DNA of 64,000 nt from Curtobacterium sp. GC_Cur_3. GTDB lineage: Bacteria; Actinomycetota; Actinomycetes; Actinomycetales; Microbacteriaceae. The notes beneath the pieces are model-generated. The model made no database searches. It saw only the letters and a program-made list of their open reading frames with translations, and was not told the DNA's origin. This document shows positions 17,772 through 25,979 of this stretch, piece by piece. The stretch lies in assembly GCF_026544205.1 (NCBI RefSeq), contig NZ_JALNUI010000017.1, positions 27,596-91,595 of the forward strand, given 5' to 3'. A program made the translations under genes and the position numbers. The stretch's first letter is position 1, and each line of letters opens with the position of its first letter.

Positions 17772-18934
17772 GATGGCTGCTCTTCCAGTTGCTCTTCGAG
17801 TGCTGAGGTCAGTTCGGTGTCCGCCTCGGGCAGGCGGATCGTGAAGGTCGAGCCCTTGCCGGGCTGCGACCACACGCGCACGTCACCACCGTGGTTGCCG
17901 ATGACGTGCTTCACGATCGCGAGCCCGAGGCCGGTGCCCCCGGTGGCGCGCGATCGTGCGGGGTCGACGCGGTAGAAGCGTTCGAACACCCGGTCGAGGT
18001 CCGCCTCGGGGATCCCGACGCCCTGGTCGGTCACCGCGATCTCGACGAACCCCTTGCTGCTCCGGACACCGACGCCCACGCGGGTCTGGTCCGGGGAGTA
18101 CTTGACGGCGTTGGCGATGAGGTTCGACACCGCGACCTGCAGGAGCGCCGGGCTGCCCATCACCCGGAGCTTCGACTTCTTGGCGCGGACGAGTTCGATC
18201 CCCCTGGCTCGTGCGACGACCTCGTTGCCGTCGATCGCCGCCTGCACGACCTTGTCGATGGAGGTCTCCTCGCTGACCTCGAGCGTGTCGACGGACTGCA
18301 GCCGGGACAGCTCGATGATGTCCTTCGTCAGGGCCCCGAGCCGCTCGGCCTCGGTGAGGAGCTGTCCCGCGAACTTCCGCACGTGCACGGGGTCGTCGGA
18401 GGCGGCGATGAGCGTCTCCGAGAGCAGGCCGATCGCGCCGATCGGGGTCTTCAGCTCGTGCGAGATGTTGGCGACGAAGTCCCGCCGGACCTCGTCGATG
18501 CGCCGGGACTCGGTGAGGTCGTCCGCGGTCACGAGCACGTAGCGGTTCCCGAGCTGGGCGGCCCGGAAACTGAGGTAGCCCACGAGTTCGCCCCGACGGC
18601 CGCGCGGGAGCTCCATGTCCTCCGCCCCCATCTCACCGCTCGCACGCACGCGGTCGACCAGGTCGAGGAGTTCCCGGTGCACGAGCCGGCGGCGCACGAC
18701 CAGACCGACGGTGAGGGCCTGGGGTGAGGCGGCGACCACCGTGTTCGACGGGTCGACCACCACGGCCGGGTTGTGCATCGTGGCGATGACGGCCGCGACG
18801 CCGTCCGGCAGGGTGCGCTCGGCGACGTCGGCTGCCCGTGCCGTGCGCTCGGCGGTGATGATCAGTCCGACGACTCCTGCGCCGAACACCCCGCCGAGGA
18901 GCATCGACAGTGGCACGAGCCACGCGTTGTCCAT
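17768..18934 (-). CDS. senX3: Phosphate-sensing histidine kinase SenX3
   Basis: A 388-residue membrane kinase. One N-terminal hydrophobic segment (about 5-27) is followed by a PAS-like region (HNPAVVVDPSNTVVAAS), the H-box FVANISHELKTPIG with H159, then N-box NLIANAVKYS, G-boxes DQGVGIPEADLDRVFERFYR and GGTGLGLAIVKHV. It phosphorylates RegX3 when phosphate is low, restrained by PhoU and the Pst transporter in the known system. ATG at 18934 is used; a longer open frame would place charged residues before the membrane segment. Confidence 0.95.
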   Translation of the reverse strand: MDNAWLVPLSMLLGGVFGAGVVGLIITAERTARAADVAERTLPDGVAAVIATMHNPAVVVDPSNTVVAASPQALTVGLVVRRRLVHRELLDLVDRVRASGEMGAEDMELPRGRRGELVGYLSFRAAQLGNRYVLVTADDLTESRRIDEVRRDFVANISHELKTPIGAIGLLSETLIAASDDPVHVRKFAGQLLTEAERLGALTKDIIELSRLQSVDTLEVSEETSIDKVVQAAIDGNEVVARARGIELVRAKKSKLRVMGSPALLQVAVSNLIANAVKYSPDQTRVGVGVRSSKGFVEIAVTDQGVGIPEADLDRVFERFYRVDPARSRATGGTGLGLAIVKHVIGNHGGDVRVWSQPGKGSTFTIRLPEADTELTSALEEQLEEQPS

Positions 18935-18962
18935 GCCGTCAGTGTAGGAGTGGTCATGCGCG

Positions 18963-19049
18963 GTTCCGACACCGTTCACCGCCGTTCGCTGGCCTTCTCG
19001 CGCAGGATCGCGAAGCGTTCAGACCCAGGTCACCGTTCGTTCACCTGGG
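18963..19049. promoter_or_regulatory. PHO boxes between senX3 and phoU
   Basis: Two arrays of 11-bp direct repeats are present. GTTCCGACACC (18963) is followed by GTTCACCGCCG (18974) and a weaker unit at 18985. GGTCACCGTTC (19028) is followed by GTTCACCTGGG (19039). Pairs of GTTCACC spaced 11 bp are the known PhoP/RegX3 recognition form in actinobacteria. They lie between divergent senX3-regX3 and phoU, fitting autoregulation. Confidence 0.7.
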
Positions 19050-19091
19050 CTGACGACACTCCACCGGTACGCATCAGAGAGGTCTTCCCCC

Positions 19092-19757
19092 ATGCGCGAA
19101 GTGTTCCAGCAGGAGCTCCAGGACGTCCAAGAGCGTCTGACCGAGATCGCGGGGCTCGTCGAGTCCGCCATCACCCGAGCCACGGAGGCGTTCACCGAGT
19201 CGGACGTCGCACTCGCCGAAGAGGTGATCGCCGACGACGCGAAGATCGACGAGGCAGCGCAGAACCTCGACGAGGTCGCCATCGACATCCTGGCGCGCCA
19301 GGCCCCCGTCGCCCGCGACCTCCGCGTCGTGGTCACGGCCCTCCGGGTCAGCTCGTCGCTCGAGCGCATGGGCGACATGGCCGAGCACATCGCCCAGCTC
19401 GCCCGGCAGCGCTTCCCCGAGAAGGTCGTGCCGAAGGGCCTCCGCGGCACCTTCAAGAAGATGGGCCAGCACGACGTCGCGATGGCGCAGAAGCTGACGC
19501 GTCTGCTCGCCACCGAGGACATCCAGCTCGCCGAGGAGATCCGCGACGAGGACGACGCCGTCGACGAGCTGCACGCCAGCGTCTTCGACTTCGTGCTCGG
19601 TGAGGCCTGGAAGGGCGGCCCGGTCGACACCGTCGACGCCACCCTCGCCTCCCGCTACCACGAGCGCTTCGCCGACCACGCCGTGTCGATCGCGAAGAAG
19701 GTGCAGTACCTGGCGACGGGCGACTGGGCCGGCGCGAGCTCCAGCACCACCGTCTGA
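19092..19757 (+). CDS. phoU: Phosphate signalling protein PhoU
   Basis: A 221-residue all-helical protein made of two three-helix bundles (two PhoU repeats). It carries the metal-binding type motifs near LERMGDMAEHIAQLAR (residues about 96-112) and YHERFADHAVSIAKKVQYL near the C-terminus. It links Pst transport activity to the SenX3-RegX3 kinase and keeps the response off when phosphate is plentiful. It is divergent from senX3 with PHO boxes between, and followed by a hairpin terminator. Confidence 0.95.
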   Translation: MREVFQQELQDVQERLTEIAGLVESAITRATEAFTESDVALAEEVIADDAKIDEAAQNLDEVAIDILARQAPVARDLRVVVTALRVSSSLERMGDMAEHIAQLARQRFPEKVVPKGLRGTFKKMGQHDVAMAQKLTRLLATEDIQLAEEIRDEDDAVDELHASVFDFVLGEAWKGGPVDTVDATLASRYHERFADHAVSIAKKVQYLATGDWAGASSSTTV

Positions 19758-19767
19758 CGTCCCCCAC

Positions 19768-19797
19768 GAACGGCCGGCCCCACGGGGTCGGCCGTTC
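19768..19797 (+). terminator. Hairpin terminator after phoU
   Basis: GAACGGCCGGCCCC pairs with GGTCGGCCGTTC in a 12-bp stem with one bulge, 10 bp past the phoU stop. Confidence 0.75.
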
Positions 19798-19838
19798 CTG
19801 CGTCCGCGGGTCGCCCGGGGTCTGGGAGGATCGACGGC

Positions 19839-20378
19839 ATGGCCCAGGTCGCGATCATCGTCAACGGCATGCCCGCCTCGGGCAAGAGCACCATCGGCAC
19901 GGCACTCGCCGAGGTGCTCGGGTGCCCGTTCCTGTCGAAGGACCGGGTCAAGGAACCGCTGGCCGACATCGTCGGTCCGATGATCGACTCGCGTCCGCTC
20001 GGCGGCATCGCGATGGACACCGTCTGGGCGATGGCTGGAGCGGTCGAGAACGGGGTCGTCGTCGACGCCGTCTGGCTGCGGTCTCGTGACCGCGCCTTCC
20101 TGGAGGCCGGGCTCGCCTCCGCAGGGTCACCGCGCGCCGTCGAGGTGTGGTGCCACGTCGACGCGGAGACCGCCAGGGAGCGGCTGGCGGACCGGTACGA
20201 CCCCGGATCGCCCCTGCGGCACGAGGTGCACGGCGACCTGGCGGACGTCCTGGCGTTCTGGGACGAGCACGGCGCCGATGCCGGCCCGACCGGGCTGCTC
20301 CCCGTCGTCACGGTCGACACCACGAAGCCGTACGACGTCGGCCAGCTCGTGCAGGAGATCGCCGCGCACTTCGGCTGA
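19839..20378 (+). CDS. P-loop nucleotide kinase-like ATPase
   Basis: A 179-residue AAA_33/zeta-toxin-like small kinase. Walker A GMPASGKST lies near residue 10, followed by LSKDRVKEPLADIV as the usual D-R-x-K acceptor region, VVVDAVWL as a Walker B-like strand, and DAETARERLADRY as the LID helix. Relatives phosphorylate small metabolites or antibiotics; the substrate is unknown. It is a single-gene unit between two terminators. Confidence 0.75.
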   Translation: MAQVAIIVNGMPASGKSTIGTALAEVLGCPFLSKDRVKEPLADIVGPMIDSRPLGGIAMDTVWAMAGAVENGVVVDAVWLRSRDRAFLEAGLASAGSPRAVEVWCHVDAETARERLADRYDPGSPLRHEVHGDLADVLAFWDEHGADAGPTGLLPVVTVDTTKPYDVGQLVQEIAAHFG

Positions 20379-20395
20379 CGCACCACCGAACGCGA

Positions 20396-20426
20396 GAACG
20401 CCCCGCCTGACCCAGGCGGGGCGTTC
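20396..20426. terminator. Bidirectional hairpin between kinase gene and gpmA
   Basis: A perfect 13-bp stem, GAACGCCCCGCCT with AGGCGGGGCGTTC, has a 5-base loop, 17 bp after the kinase stop and 21 bp from the gpmA stop. Confidence 0.85.
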
Positions 20427-20447
20427 GTCGTCGTGCCGGCGGTGCGG

Positions 20448-21194
20448 CTACTTCTTCGCGCCCTGGGCGGCGACCGCGGCAGCGCCGGCAGCGGCGGCCT
20501 CGGGGTCGAGGTAGCGCGAGGGCCCGGTCGGACGGTGCTCGTCGTCGAGCTCGTACACGAGCGGGATGCCCGTCGGGATGTTCAGCCCCGCGATGTCGTC
20601 GTCGGAGATGCCGTCGAGGTGCTTCACCAGCGCCCGGAGCGAGTTGCCGTGCGCGGTGACCAGGACGGTCTTGCCCGCGGCGAGGTCCTTCGTGATGTCC
20701 GACTCCCAGTACGGCAGCAGGCGGTCGATCACGAGCTTGAGCGACTCGGTGCGCGGCAGGGCGTCCCCGAGGTCGGCGTAGCGGCGGTCACCGTGCTGGG
20801 ACCACTCGGCGTCGTCGGCGATGGGGGGCGGCGGGACGTCGAACGAGCGGCGCCACTCCATGAACTTGACCTCGCCGTACTCCTCGAGCGTCTGGGCCTT
20901 GTCCTTGCCCTGCAGGTCGCCGTAGTGGCGCTCGTTGAGGCGCCAGTCGCGCTTCACGGGGAGCCAGGCGAGGTCGGCCTCGAGCAGGGCGATGTCCGCG
21001 GTCTGGATCGCCCGCGTCAGGAGCGAGGTGTACAGGACGTCGGGGACGATGCCGGACTCGGCGATGAGCTCGCCGGCGCGCTTCGCCTCCTTCTCGCCCA
21101 GCTCGGAGAGCCGGACGTCGACCCAACCGGTGAACAGGTTCTTCTGGTTCCAGTCACTGTTGCCGTGACGGAGCAGGACGAGCGTGGAGGTCAT
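20448..21194 (-). CDS. gpmA: 2,3-bisphosphoglycerate-dependent phosphoglycerate mutase
   Basis: A 248-residue glycolytic enzyme interconverting 3- and 2-phosphoglycerate. The phospho-histidine motif is [19 protein letters not shown] near residue 9, with [25 protein letters not shown] (glutamate and arginine of the active site), and the second histidine in [12 protein letters not shown] near 183. The C-terminal tail is Ala-rich. In mycobacteria gpm1 is also next to senX3-regX3. Confidence 0.97.
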   Translation of the reverse strand: MTSTLVLLRHGNSDWNQKNLFTGWVDVRLSELGEKEAKRAGELIAESGIVPDVLYTSLLTRAIQTADIALLEADLAWLPVKRDWRLNERHYGDLQGKDKAQTLEEYGEVKFMEWRRSFDVPPPPIADDAEWSQHGDRRYADLGDALPRTESLKLVIDRLLPYWESDITKDLAAGKTVLVTAHGNSLRALVKHLDGISDDDIAGLNIPTGIPLVYELDDEHRPTGPSRYLDPEAAAAGAAAVAAQGAKK

Positions 21195-21237
21195 GCTCCG
21201 ATCCTACCGAGCGTCGCCGTCCCCGTACCCTGGTCGC

Positions 21238-22011
21238 ATGCCCATCGGGAACGTCACGCGCGGCACGACCGGGTACAACCGGCTCCGTCGTGTCGACCGG
21301 TGGATCGCGACGCTCCCGGCGCTCCGGCGGAGCACCGACCCCCTGGTCGCGGACGTCGGCTACGGCGCGAGCCCGACGACCACCCTGGAGCTCCGCGACC
21401 GTCTGGTGGCCGTCCGGCCTGACGTCGAGGTCACCGGCATCGAGATCGAGCCGTCCCGCGTGGCCCTGGCGAACGCCGGCACCCGTGACGGCGTGACGTT
21501 CCGGCTCGGTGGCTTCGAGACCCCGACGCCCGACGGTCGGCGGCCCGCGGTGATCCGGGCGTTCAACGTGCTGCGACAGTACGACGAGTCCGAGGTCGTG
21601 GCCTCGTGGCGGGTCATGCAGGACCGCCTGCAGCCGGGCGGGGCGCTCGTGGAGGGCACGTGCAACGAGGTCGGCCGGGTGGCGTCGTGGGTGACGCTCG
21701 ACGAGCACGGACCCCGGACGTTCACGGTGTCGCTCCGGCTCGCGGGGCTCGACGTCCCGAGCGTCGTCGCCGAGCGCCTGCCGAAGGCCCTCATCCACCG
21801 CAACGTCCCCGGCGAGCGCGTCCACGCGTTCCTGCGCGACCTCGACCTGGCGTGGGCGGTCGCCGCACCGCTCGGCACGTACGGACCACGGCAGCGCTGG
21901 CTCGCCGCGGTCGCCGGCATGCGGGACCGTGGGTGGCCGGTGCTGCACGGCACGACCCGCTGGCGGCTCGGCGAGCTCAGCGTCCCCTGGTCGGCGGTCG
22001 CCCCCGCCTGA
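21238..22011 (+). CDS. Class I SAM-dependent methyltransferase-like protein
   Basis: A 257-residue protein. VADVGYGASPTTTLEL near residue 38 is a motif I-like glycine loop, VTGIEIEPSRVALA gives the acidic end of strand 2, and AFNVLRQYDESEV with LQPGGALVEGTCNEVGR corresponds to motifs around strands 4 and 5. The C-terminal half is basic and unlike known rRNA or small-molecule methylases I can name. It starts 43 bp from divergent gpmA. Substrate unknown. Confidence 0.7.
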   Translation: MPIGNVTRGTTGYNRLRRVDRWIATLPALRRSTDPLVADVGYGASPTTTLELRDRLVAVRPDVEVTGIEIEPSRVALANAGTRDGVTFRLGGFETPTPDGRRPAVIRAFNVLRQYDESEVVASWRVMQDRLQPGGALVEGTCNEVGRVASWVTLDEHGPRTFTVSLRLAGLDVPSVVAERLPKALIHRNVPGERVHAFLRDLDLAWAVAAPLGTYGPRQRWLAAVAGMRDRGWPVLHGTTRWRLGELSVPWSAVAPA

Positions 22012-22163
22012 CGTCAGGCCCCCGGGGCCGCCGGGGCGTACGGCCCCGAGGGCCCCGCAGGACACCGGTGTTCGTGCTCCGCGCCGCGGACATTCGCGGC
22101 GCGACTGCTGGACACCGGTGTTTTGCGAGGAGGAACCGGGCCGGTGTCTTGCGAGCGTGCGAG
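22012..22163. repeat. Intergenic hairpin plus ACACCGGTGT repeats
   Basis: Just after the methyltransferase gene a GC hairpin (CCCCGGGGCC with GGGCCCCG-type arms, 22019-22064) is followed by GGACACCGGTGTTC (22069), GGACACCGGTGTTTT (22110) and a half copy, CCGGTGTCTTGCG (22141). The 10-bp palindrome ACACCGGTGT is the same core as the array at 61591-61846. No gene is seen here. Confidence 0.7.
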
Positions 22164-23240
22164 CTAGGAGCGCTTGACCGCGCCGAGCCGGGGCAGCCGG
22201 GGCAGCCGGGGCACGTTCGCCGTCGCACCCGCACCGGGCGGGACGATGGTCTCCTGCGCTGCCGTCACCACGACGTCGTCCGCGGTCAGGGTGAGCACGG
22301 CGGTCGGGTCGAGCGAGCGCTTGACGATGGCGAGCCCGACCGGGCCGAGCTCGTGGTGCACCGCCGACGCTGCGAGCCGACCGACCTCGGTGCCGTCGAG
22401 CGTCACGGGGGTGCCGGGAGCGGGCAGCACGGCGTCCGAGCCGTCGAGGTGCAGCATCACGACCCGACGCGGCGGGTGCCCGAGGTTGTGGACCTTGGCG
22501 ACGGTCTCCTGCCCGCGGTAGCACCCCTTGCTCAGGTGCACGGCGGAACGGAGCCAGTCGAGCTCGTGCGGGATCGTCCGCTCGTCGACGTCGCTGAGCG
22601 AGGGGCGCCAGGCGGCGATGCGCAGGGCCTCCACCGCGAGGAGCCCCGCGACGGGCCGGTCGGACGCGGCCAGGGCGGCAGCGGCGTCGGTGGCGAGCAC
22701 TGCGATCCGCAGGGTCCAGTCGGAGCCGGGGTGGGCCTCCAGGCTGGCGTAGCCCCAACCTCCGGGCGCGACGGTGCTCCACGGGTCGACCCACTCGACG
22801 ACTGCGCCGGTGACGGCGCCCGTGTCGGTGAAGGACCCGATGGTGACGAACTCGTCGCTGCGGTCGGTGACCTCGACGCGGAGCATGAAGCGCATCGACG
22901 TCAGCCACGCGGCGAGCGGGGCGGCGTCGGCGGGCTCGGTGAGGAGCCAGGTGGTCTCGCCGTCGTCCACGACGCGGGCCGCGTGCTCGACCCGACCCGA
23001 GGCGTCGAGCACGAGCGTCTCGGTGCTGACACCCGGCGCCAGGCCGAGGAGCAGCTGCGACGTGATCGAGTTGAGCCAGGACAGGCGGTCGGGGCCGGTG
23101 ACGGTCACGACACCGAGCCCGAGCTCGACCACGGCGGTCCCGCGCGCCAGCAGCCGCTGCTCGCCGAGGGGGTTGCCGAAGTGGGCGGCCGGGCCCGCAG
23201 CGGACGCGACGAAGCCGTCACGCGCGGCGAAGACGGCCAT
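22164..23240 (-). CDS. ygfZ: Folate-binding protein YgfZ (iron-sulfur cluster repair)
   Basis: A 358-residue GcvT-fold protein using tetrahydrofolate to support Fe-S enzyme activity. The C-terminal signature KGCYRGQETVAKVHNLGHPPR lies near residue 240, with the conserved cysteine and K-G-C-Y-x-G-Q-E core, and WLNSITSQLLL near the N-terminus. ATG at 23240 overlaps the upstream stop by 1 base, so the two genes are translationally coupled. Its tail is basic (LPRLGAVKRS) and adjoins the ACACCGGTGT repeats. Confidence 0.92.
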   Translation of the reverse strand: MAVFAARDGFVASAAGPAAHFGNPLGEQRLLARGTAVVELGLGVVTVTGPDRLSWLNSITSQLLLGLAPGVSTETLVLDASGRVEHAARVVDDGETTWLLTEPADAAPLAAWLTSMRFMLRVEVTDRSDEFVTIGSFTDTGAVTGAVVEWVDPWSTVAPGGWGYASLEAHPGSDWTLRIAVLATDAAAALAASDRPVAGLLAVEALRIAAWRPSLSDVDERTIPHELDWLRSAVHLSKGCYRGQETVAKVHNLGHPPRRVVMLHLDGSDAVLPAPGTPVTLDGTEVGRLAASAVHHELGPVGLAIVKRSLDPTAVLTLTADDVVVTAAQETIVPPGAGATANVPRLPRLPRLGAVKRS

Positions 23241-23860
23241 CAGTCGACCTTCGCGAGCTGCCCCGAGGCGTGCGAGGTGAGTCCCTGACCGAGGGCGGCG
23301 ATGTCCCACGCCCAGAAGAGCTTGCCCTCCACCAGCCCGTACAGGCGGGTGGCCGCGGAGTACTCCTTGGCGTTGGCGGAGCGCATCACGGCGTCGGTGG
23401 CCAGGTCGATGCGGCCCTTGCGGACCTGCCCGACGTAGAGCTCGTTGACGCCGGTCGGGTGGATGATCATGGCCTCGACGTCGAAGCCGTCGTTCGCGTT
23501 GCGGAGCGCCTCGACGCTCTGCGTGGTCGTGAAGGGCGCGTTCCCCTCGCCCATCAGCATCGCCGGGCCGCGGTCACCGGGCTCGGACGGACGGTCCAGG
23601 CGCCAGTAGCCCATCTCGGCGGCGAGCGGGGTGTGCTGCTCGTCGAGGAGCCACGTGGTGGACGCGTAGTTGAGGTACGGCAGGCCGTCGTGGCTGAAGC
23701 TCACGCGCTGGCCGAACTCGTACGAGCGGACCTCTGGTTCCTCGTCGTCGCCGGACGGTTCACCGATCGGGTACTCGACCACGCCGGTGCCCTCCCAGAC
23801 ACCGACGAGCCAGGAGAGCGGGACGAGTTCAGCGGCCAGGCCCTCCGGCAGTTCGATCAA
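23240..23860 (-). CDS. Nitrobindin-like heme-binding (FABP/DUF1794) protein
   Basis: A 206-residue lipocalin-like beta barrel. SWLVGVWEGTGVVEYP near residue 16 is the nitrobindin G-x-W-x-G-x-G signature, and the C-terminal LFWAWDIAALGQGLTSH contains the histidine expected to bind heme. Members isomerise peroxynitrite or sense NO in the known cases. The only usable start is TTG at 23860, which overlaps the stop of the small membrane protein gene by 3 bases, with AAGG about 9 bases upstream. Confidence 0.85.
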   Translation of the reverse strand: MIELPEGLAAELVPLSWLVGVWEGTGVVEYPIGEPSGDDEEPEVRSYEFGQRVSFSHDGLPYLNYASTTWLLDEQHTPLAAEMGYWRLDRPSEPGDRGPAMLMGEGNAPFTTTQSVEALRNANDGFDVEAMIIHPTGVNELYVGQVRKGRIDLATDAVMRSANAKEYSAATRLYGLVEGKLFWAWDIAALGQGLTSHASGQLAKVD

Positions 23861-23973
23861 CGCTGGCCCTTGAACAGCTTCACGACGACGGTCACCGAGA
23901 TGAACGCGATCGCGAGCGACGCCAGGCCGAGGAGGCCCACGTAGAAGAGCTCGAGCGCAAGCAGCGAATCCAT
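23857..23973 (-). CDS. Small single-pass membrane protein (38 aa)
   Basis: ATG at 23973 opens a frame MDSLLALELFYVGLLGLASL continuing to AIAFISVTVVVKLFKGQR and TGA. It has one long transmembrane helix and a basic end, and its stop overlaps the TTG start of the nitrobindin-like gene. The tight coupling, the coherent hydrophobic profile and the matching strand support a real gene. Function unknown; perhaps it helps membrane localisation of its partner (inference). Confidence 0.6.
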   Translation of the reverse strand: MDSLLALELFYVGLLGLASLAIAFISVTVVVKLFKGQR

Positions 23974-23996
23974 GCCAGGAGTCTACGCGGCCAGGC

Positions 23997-24278
23997 TCAA
24001 CGTGCCAGGAGCACCACGGCGGTCACGAGCACGACGACGAACGAACCCGAGGACGCGATGCTGATCCGCTCGACCAGGCCGTCCTTGGTCGCGGTGATGA
24101 GCTGCAGCACGAAGCTGACCATCACCGACGCCACGAACACGAGCAGCAGCCACGCGAAGGAGTCCCGTTGGCTGAGCGTCAGGACGAGCACGGCACCGAC
24201 GATCGTCAGCAGCCAGACGGGCAGCACCGACGTCAGCTGCAGGCGGCGCTGGTCGGCGGGCGGGACGGGCTCGGTCAC
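23997..24278 (-). CDS. Small three-helix membrane protein
   Basis: A 93-residue protein with hydrophobic segments near 18-36 (VLPVWLLTIVGAVLVLTL), 42-63 and 74-92. A short charged N-terminus (MTEPVPPADQRR) probably lies inside. No family recognised. It lies 23 bp upstream of the 38-residue protein, so the minus-strand set may be one operon ending with ygfZ. Confidence 0.65.
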   Translation of the reverse strand: MTEPVPPADQRRLQLTSVLPVWLLTIVGAVLVLTLSQRDSFAWLLLVFVASVMVSFVLQLITATKDGLVERISIASSGSFVVVLVTAVVLLAR

Positions 24279-24363
24279 GTCCCCATCATGACAGGCGCGG
24301 TCAGGGCGGCGTGTCGAGCATCACTAGGATGTCTCCACGACGTCTTCCCGCTCTGGAGGTCCT

Positions 24364-25047
24364 GTGGCACAGCTCCTGGTACTCACTTCGGCTGCGCCCG
24401 GCGACGTCCTGCCGGCCCTCGGCCTCCTGAGCCACCGGATCCGCCACGTGCCGGCCGAGGCCTCCCACCTGGTCAACGCCCCGCAGAGCGACCTGATGTT
24501 CGTGGACGCCCGCACCGACCTGGTCAGCGCGAAGGCCCTGTGCAAGATCCTCGCCACGTCCGGCTCGACGACGCCCATCGTGCTCGTCGTGACCGAGGGC
24601 GGCCTGACCGCGGTCACGAGCGAGTGGAACGTCGACGACGTCGTGCTCGAGACCGCCGGCCCCGCGGAGGTCGACGCCCGCATCCGCCTGAGTTCCGGCC
24701 GGGCCGCCAAGAACCAGACGGGCTCGAAGATCCAGGCCTCCGGGGTCGTCATCGACGAGGCCAGCTACTCGGCGAAGGTCCGCGGCAAGCCGCTCGACCT
24801 CACCTTCAAGGAGTTCGAGCTCCTGCGGTTCTTCGCCACGCACCCGTCGCGGGTCTTCACCCGCGAGCAGCTGCTCAGCGAGGTCTGGGGCTACGACTAC
24901 TTCGGCGGCACCCGCACGGTCGACGTGCACGTCCGTCGTCTCCGCGCGAAGCTCGGCGACCTCGAGTCGCTCATCGGCACGGTCCGCAACGTCGGGTACC
25001 GCTTCAACGTGTACGAGGACGAAGCCGACCGCCTGATGGGCCAGTAG
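24364..25047 (+). CDS. glnR: GlnR-type orphan OmpR-family nitrogen regulator
   Basis: A 227-residue protein. The receiver-like domain is atypical and of GlnR type ([49 protein letters not shown]), in which the aspartate pocket is not phosphorylated in known GlnR. The winged-helix domain has [18 protein letters not shown] and [16 protein letters not shown]. It normally controls nitrogen assimilation genes. It starts at GTG, with TAGGAT about 34 bases upstream as a possible -10. It is followed 2 bp later by mshD, as in Mycobacterium Rv0818-Rv0819. Confidence 0.9.
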   Translation: MAQLLVLTSAAPGDVLPALGLLSHRIRHVPAEASHLVNAPQSDLMFVDARTDLVSAKALCKILATSGSTTPIVLVVTEGGLTAVTSEWNVDDVVLETAGPAEVDARIRLSSGRAAKNQTGSKIQASGVVIDEASYSAKVRGKPLDLTFKEFELLRFFATHPSRVFTREQLLSEVWGYDYFGGTRTVDVHVRRLRAKLGDLESLIGTVRNVGYRFNVYEDEADRLMGQ

Positions 25048-25049
25048 TC

Positions 25050-25889
25050 GTGCCCGACCTCGGCGCCTTCGTCGTCCCCGACGAGCCGCCGCCCTTCTCC
25101 GACCAGAGCCTGGTCGACGTGCGCGCCGGCCGTGCCGTCGTGCTCGAGGAGCCCGACGGGGTCGCAGGCGGACCCGACGGGGTGGCGGCCGGACCCGACG
25201 GGGTCGCGGTCGTGCGCGAGGGCGAGCTGGAACTCGTGGTCCGACGGGAGGCCCGTGGCCGCGGCACCGGGACACGCCTCGTCGAGCGGGCGCTCGCGCT
25301 GGGCGGCGGGGCCGCACCGCGGCTGGCCTGGGCGCACGGCGACAGCCCGGCAGCCCGTGCCATCGCCACCCGGTACGGCTGGGCCCCCACGAGGACGCTG
25401 CTGCAGCTCCGCGCACCGGTGCCGACCGCCGGAACCGACCCGGGCCTCCCGACCGGGTCCACCCTGGCCGCCTTCCGGCCCGGCACCGACGAGGCGGACT
25501 GGCTCGCGCTGAACGCCGCGGCCTTCGCGTCCCACCCCGAGCAGGGGTCGATGACGATGGACGACCTGCTCGCACGAGAGGCCGAGCCCTGGTTCGACGG
25601 CGCCGACCTGTTGCTGCTGCGGGACGCCTCCGGCGCGCTCGCGGGGTCGTGCTGGCTCAAGGTCGAGGACGGCATCGGCGAGTTCTACGCCGTCGCGGTG
25701 CGCCCGGACCTGCAGGGACAGGGCCTCGGGGGCGTGCTCATGCGCGCGGGGTCCGCCCGGTTGGTCGGACGGGGCCTCGACGCCCAGGCGCTCTACGTCG
25801 AGGGCGACAACGAGCCCGCGCTGGCGCTGTACCGGCGGTCCGGGTTCACGCAGCACGCGATCGACGTGCAGTACGCCGCACCGGCCTGA
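25050..25889 (+). CDS. mshD: Mycothiol synthase MshD
   Basis: A 279-residue double-GNAT protein adding the final acetyl group of mycothiol from acetyl-CoA. Typical C-terminal features: NAAAFASHPEQGSMT, WFDGADLLLL, acetyl-CoA loop LQGQGLGGVLM near residue 225, and LYVEGDNEPALALYRRSGF near 250. The N-terminal GNAT half is degenerate and carries a 21-bp triplication (GPDGVA units). GTG start 2 bp after glnR; translational coupling likely. Confidence 0.92.
   Translation: MPDLGAFVVPDEPPPFSDQSLVDVRAGRAVVLEEPDGVAGGPDGVAAGPDGVAVVREGELELVVRREARGRGTGTRLVERALALGGGAAPRLAWAHGDSPAARAIATRYGWAPTRTLLQLRAPVPTAGTDPGLPTGSTLAAFRPGTDEADWLALNAAAFASHPEQGSMTMDDLLAREAEPWFDGADLLLLRDASGALAGSCWLKVEDGIGEFYAVAVRPDLQGQGLGGVLMRAGSARLVGRGLDAQALYVEGDNEPALALYRRSGFTQHAIDVQYAAPA
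25152..25214 (+). repeat. 21-bp in-frame triplication inside mshD
   Basis: Three units start CCCGACGGGGT at 25152, 25173 and 25194 and encode PDGVAGG, PDGVAAG and PDGVAVV. They lengthen a loop of the degenerate N-terminal GNAT domain. Confidence 0.85.
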
Positions 25890-25908
25890 CCTCCTCCACA
25901 GCCACCCC

Positions 25909-25930
25909 GTTCACCGCGGGTTCCCACAGG
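25909..25930 (+). promoter_or_regulatory. PHO box upstream of ppk
   Basis: Two 11-bp units, GTTCACCGCGG and GTTCCCACAGG, lie 50-71 bp before the ppk start. This matches the RegX3/PhoP box form seen before phoU and pstS and suggests phosphate control of ppk. Confidence 0.6.
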
Positions 25931-25979
25931 GGCGGCCATCGGCCATCCGACCTCCGCACACGGGTGGCAGGATGTGGGC

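Noticed and set aside
18935..18979. Extended N-terminus for SenX3
   Set aside because: It would add polar residues before the membrane helix and run into the PHO box region; ATG at 18934 fits the family.
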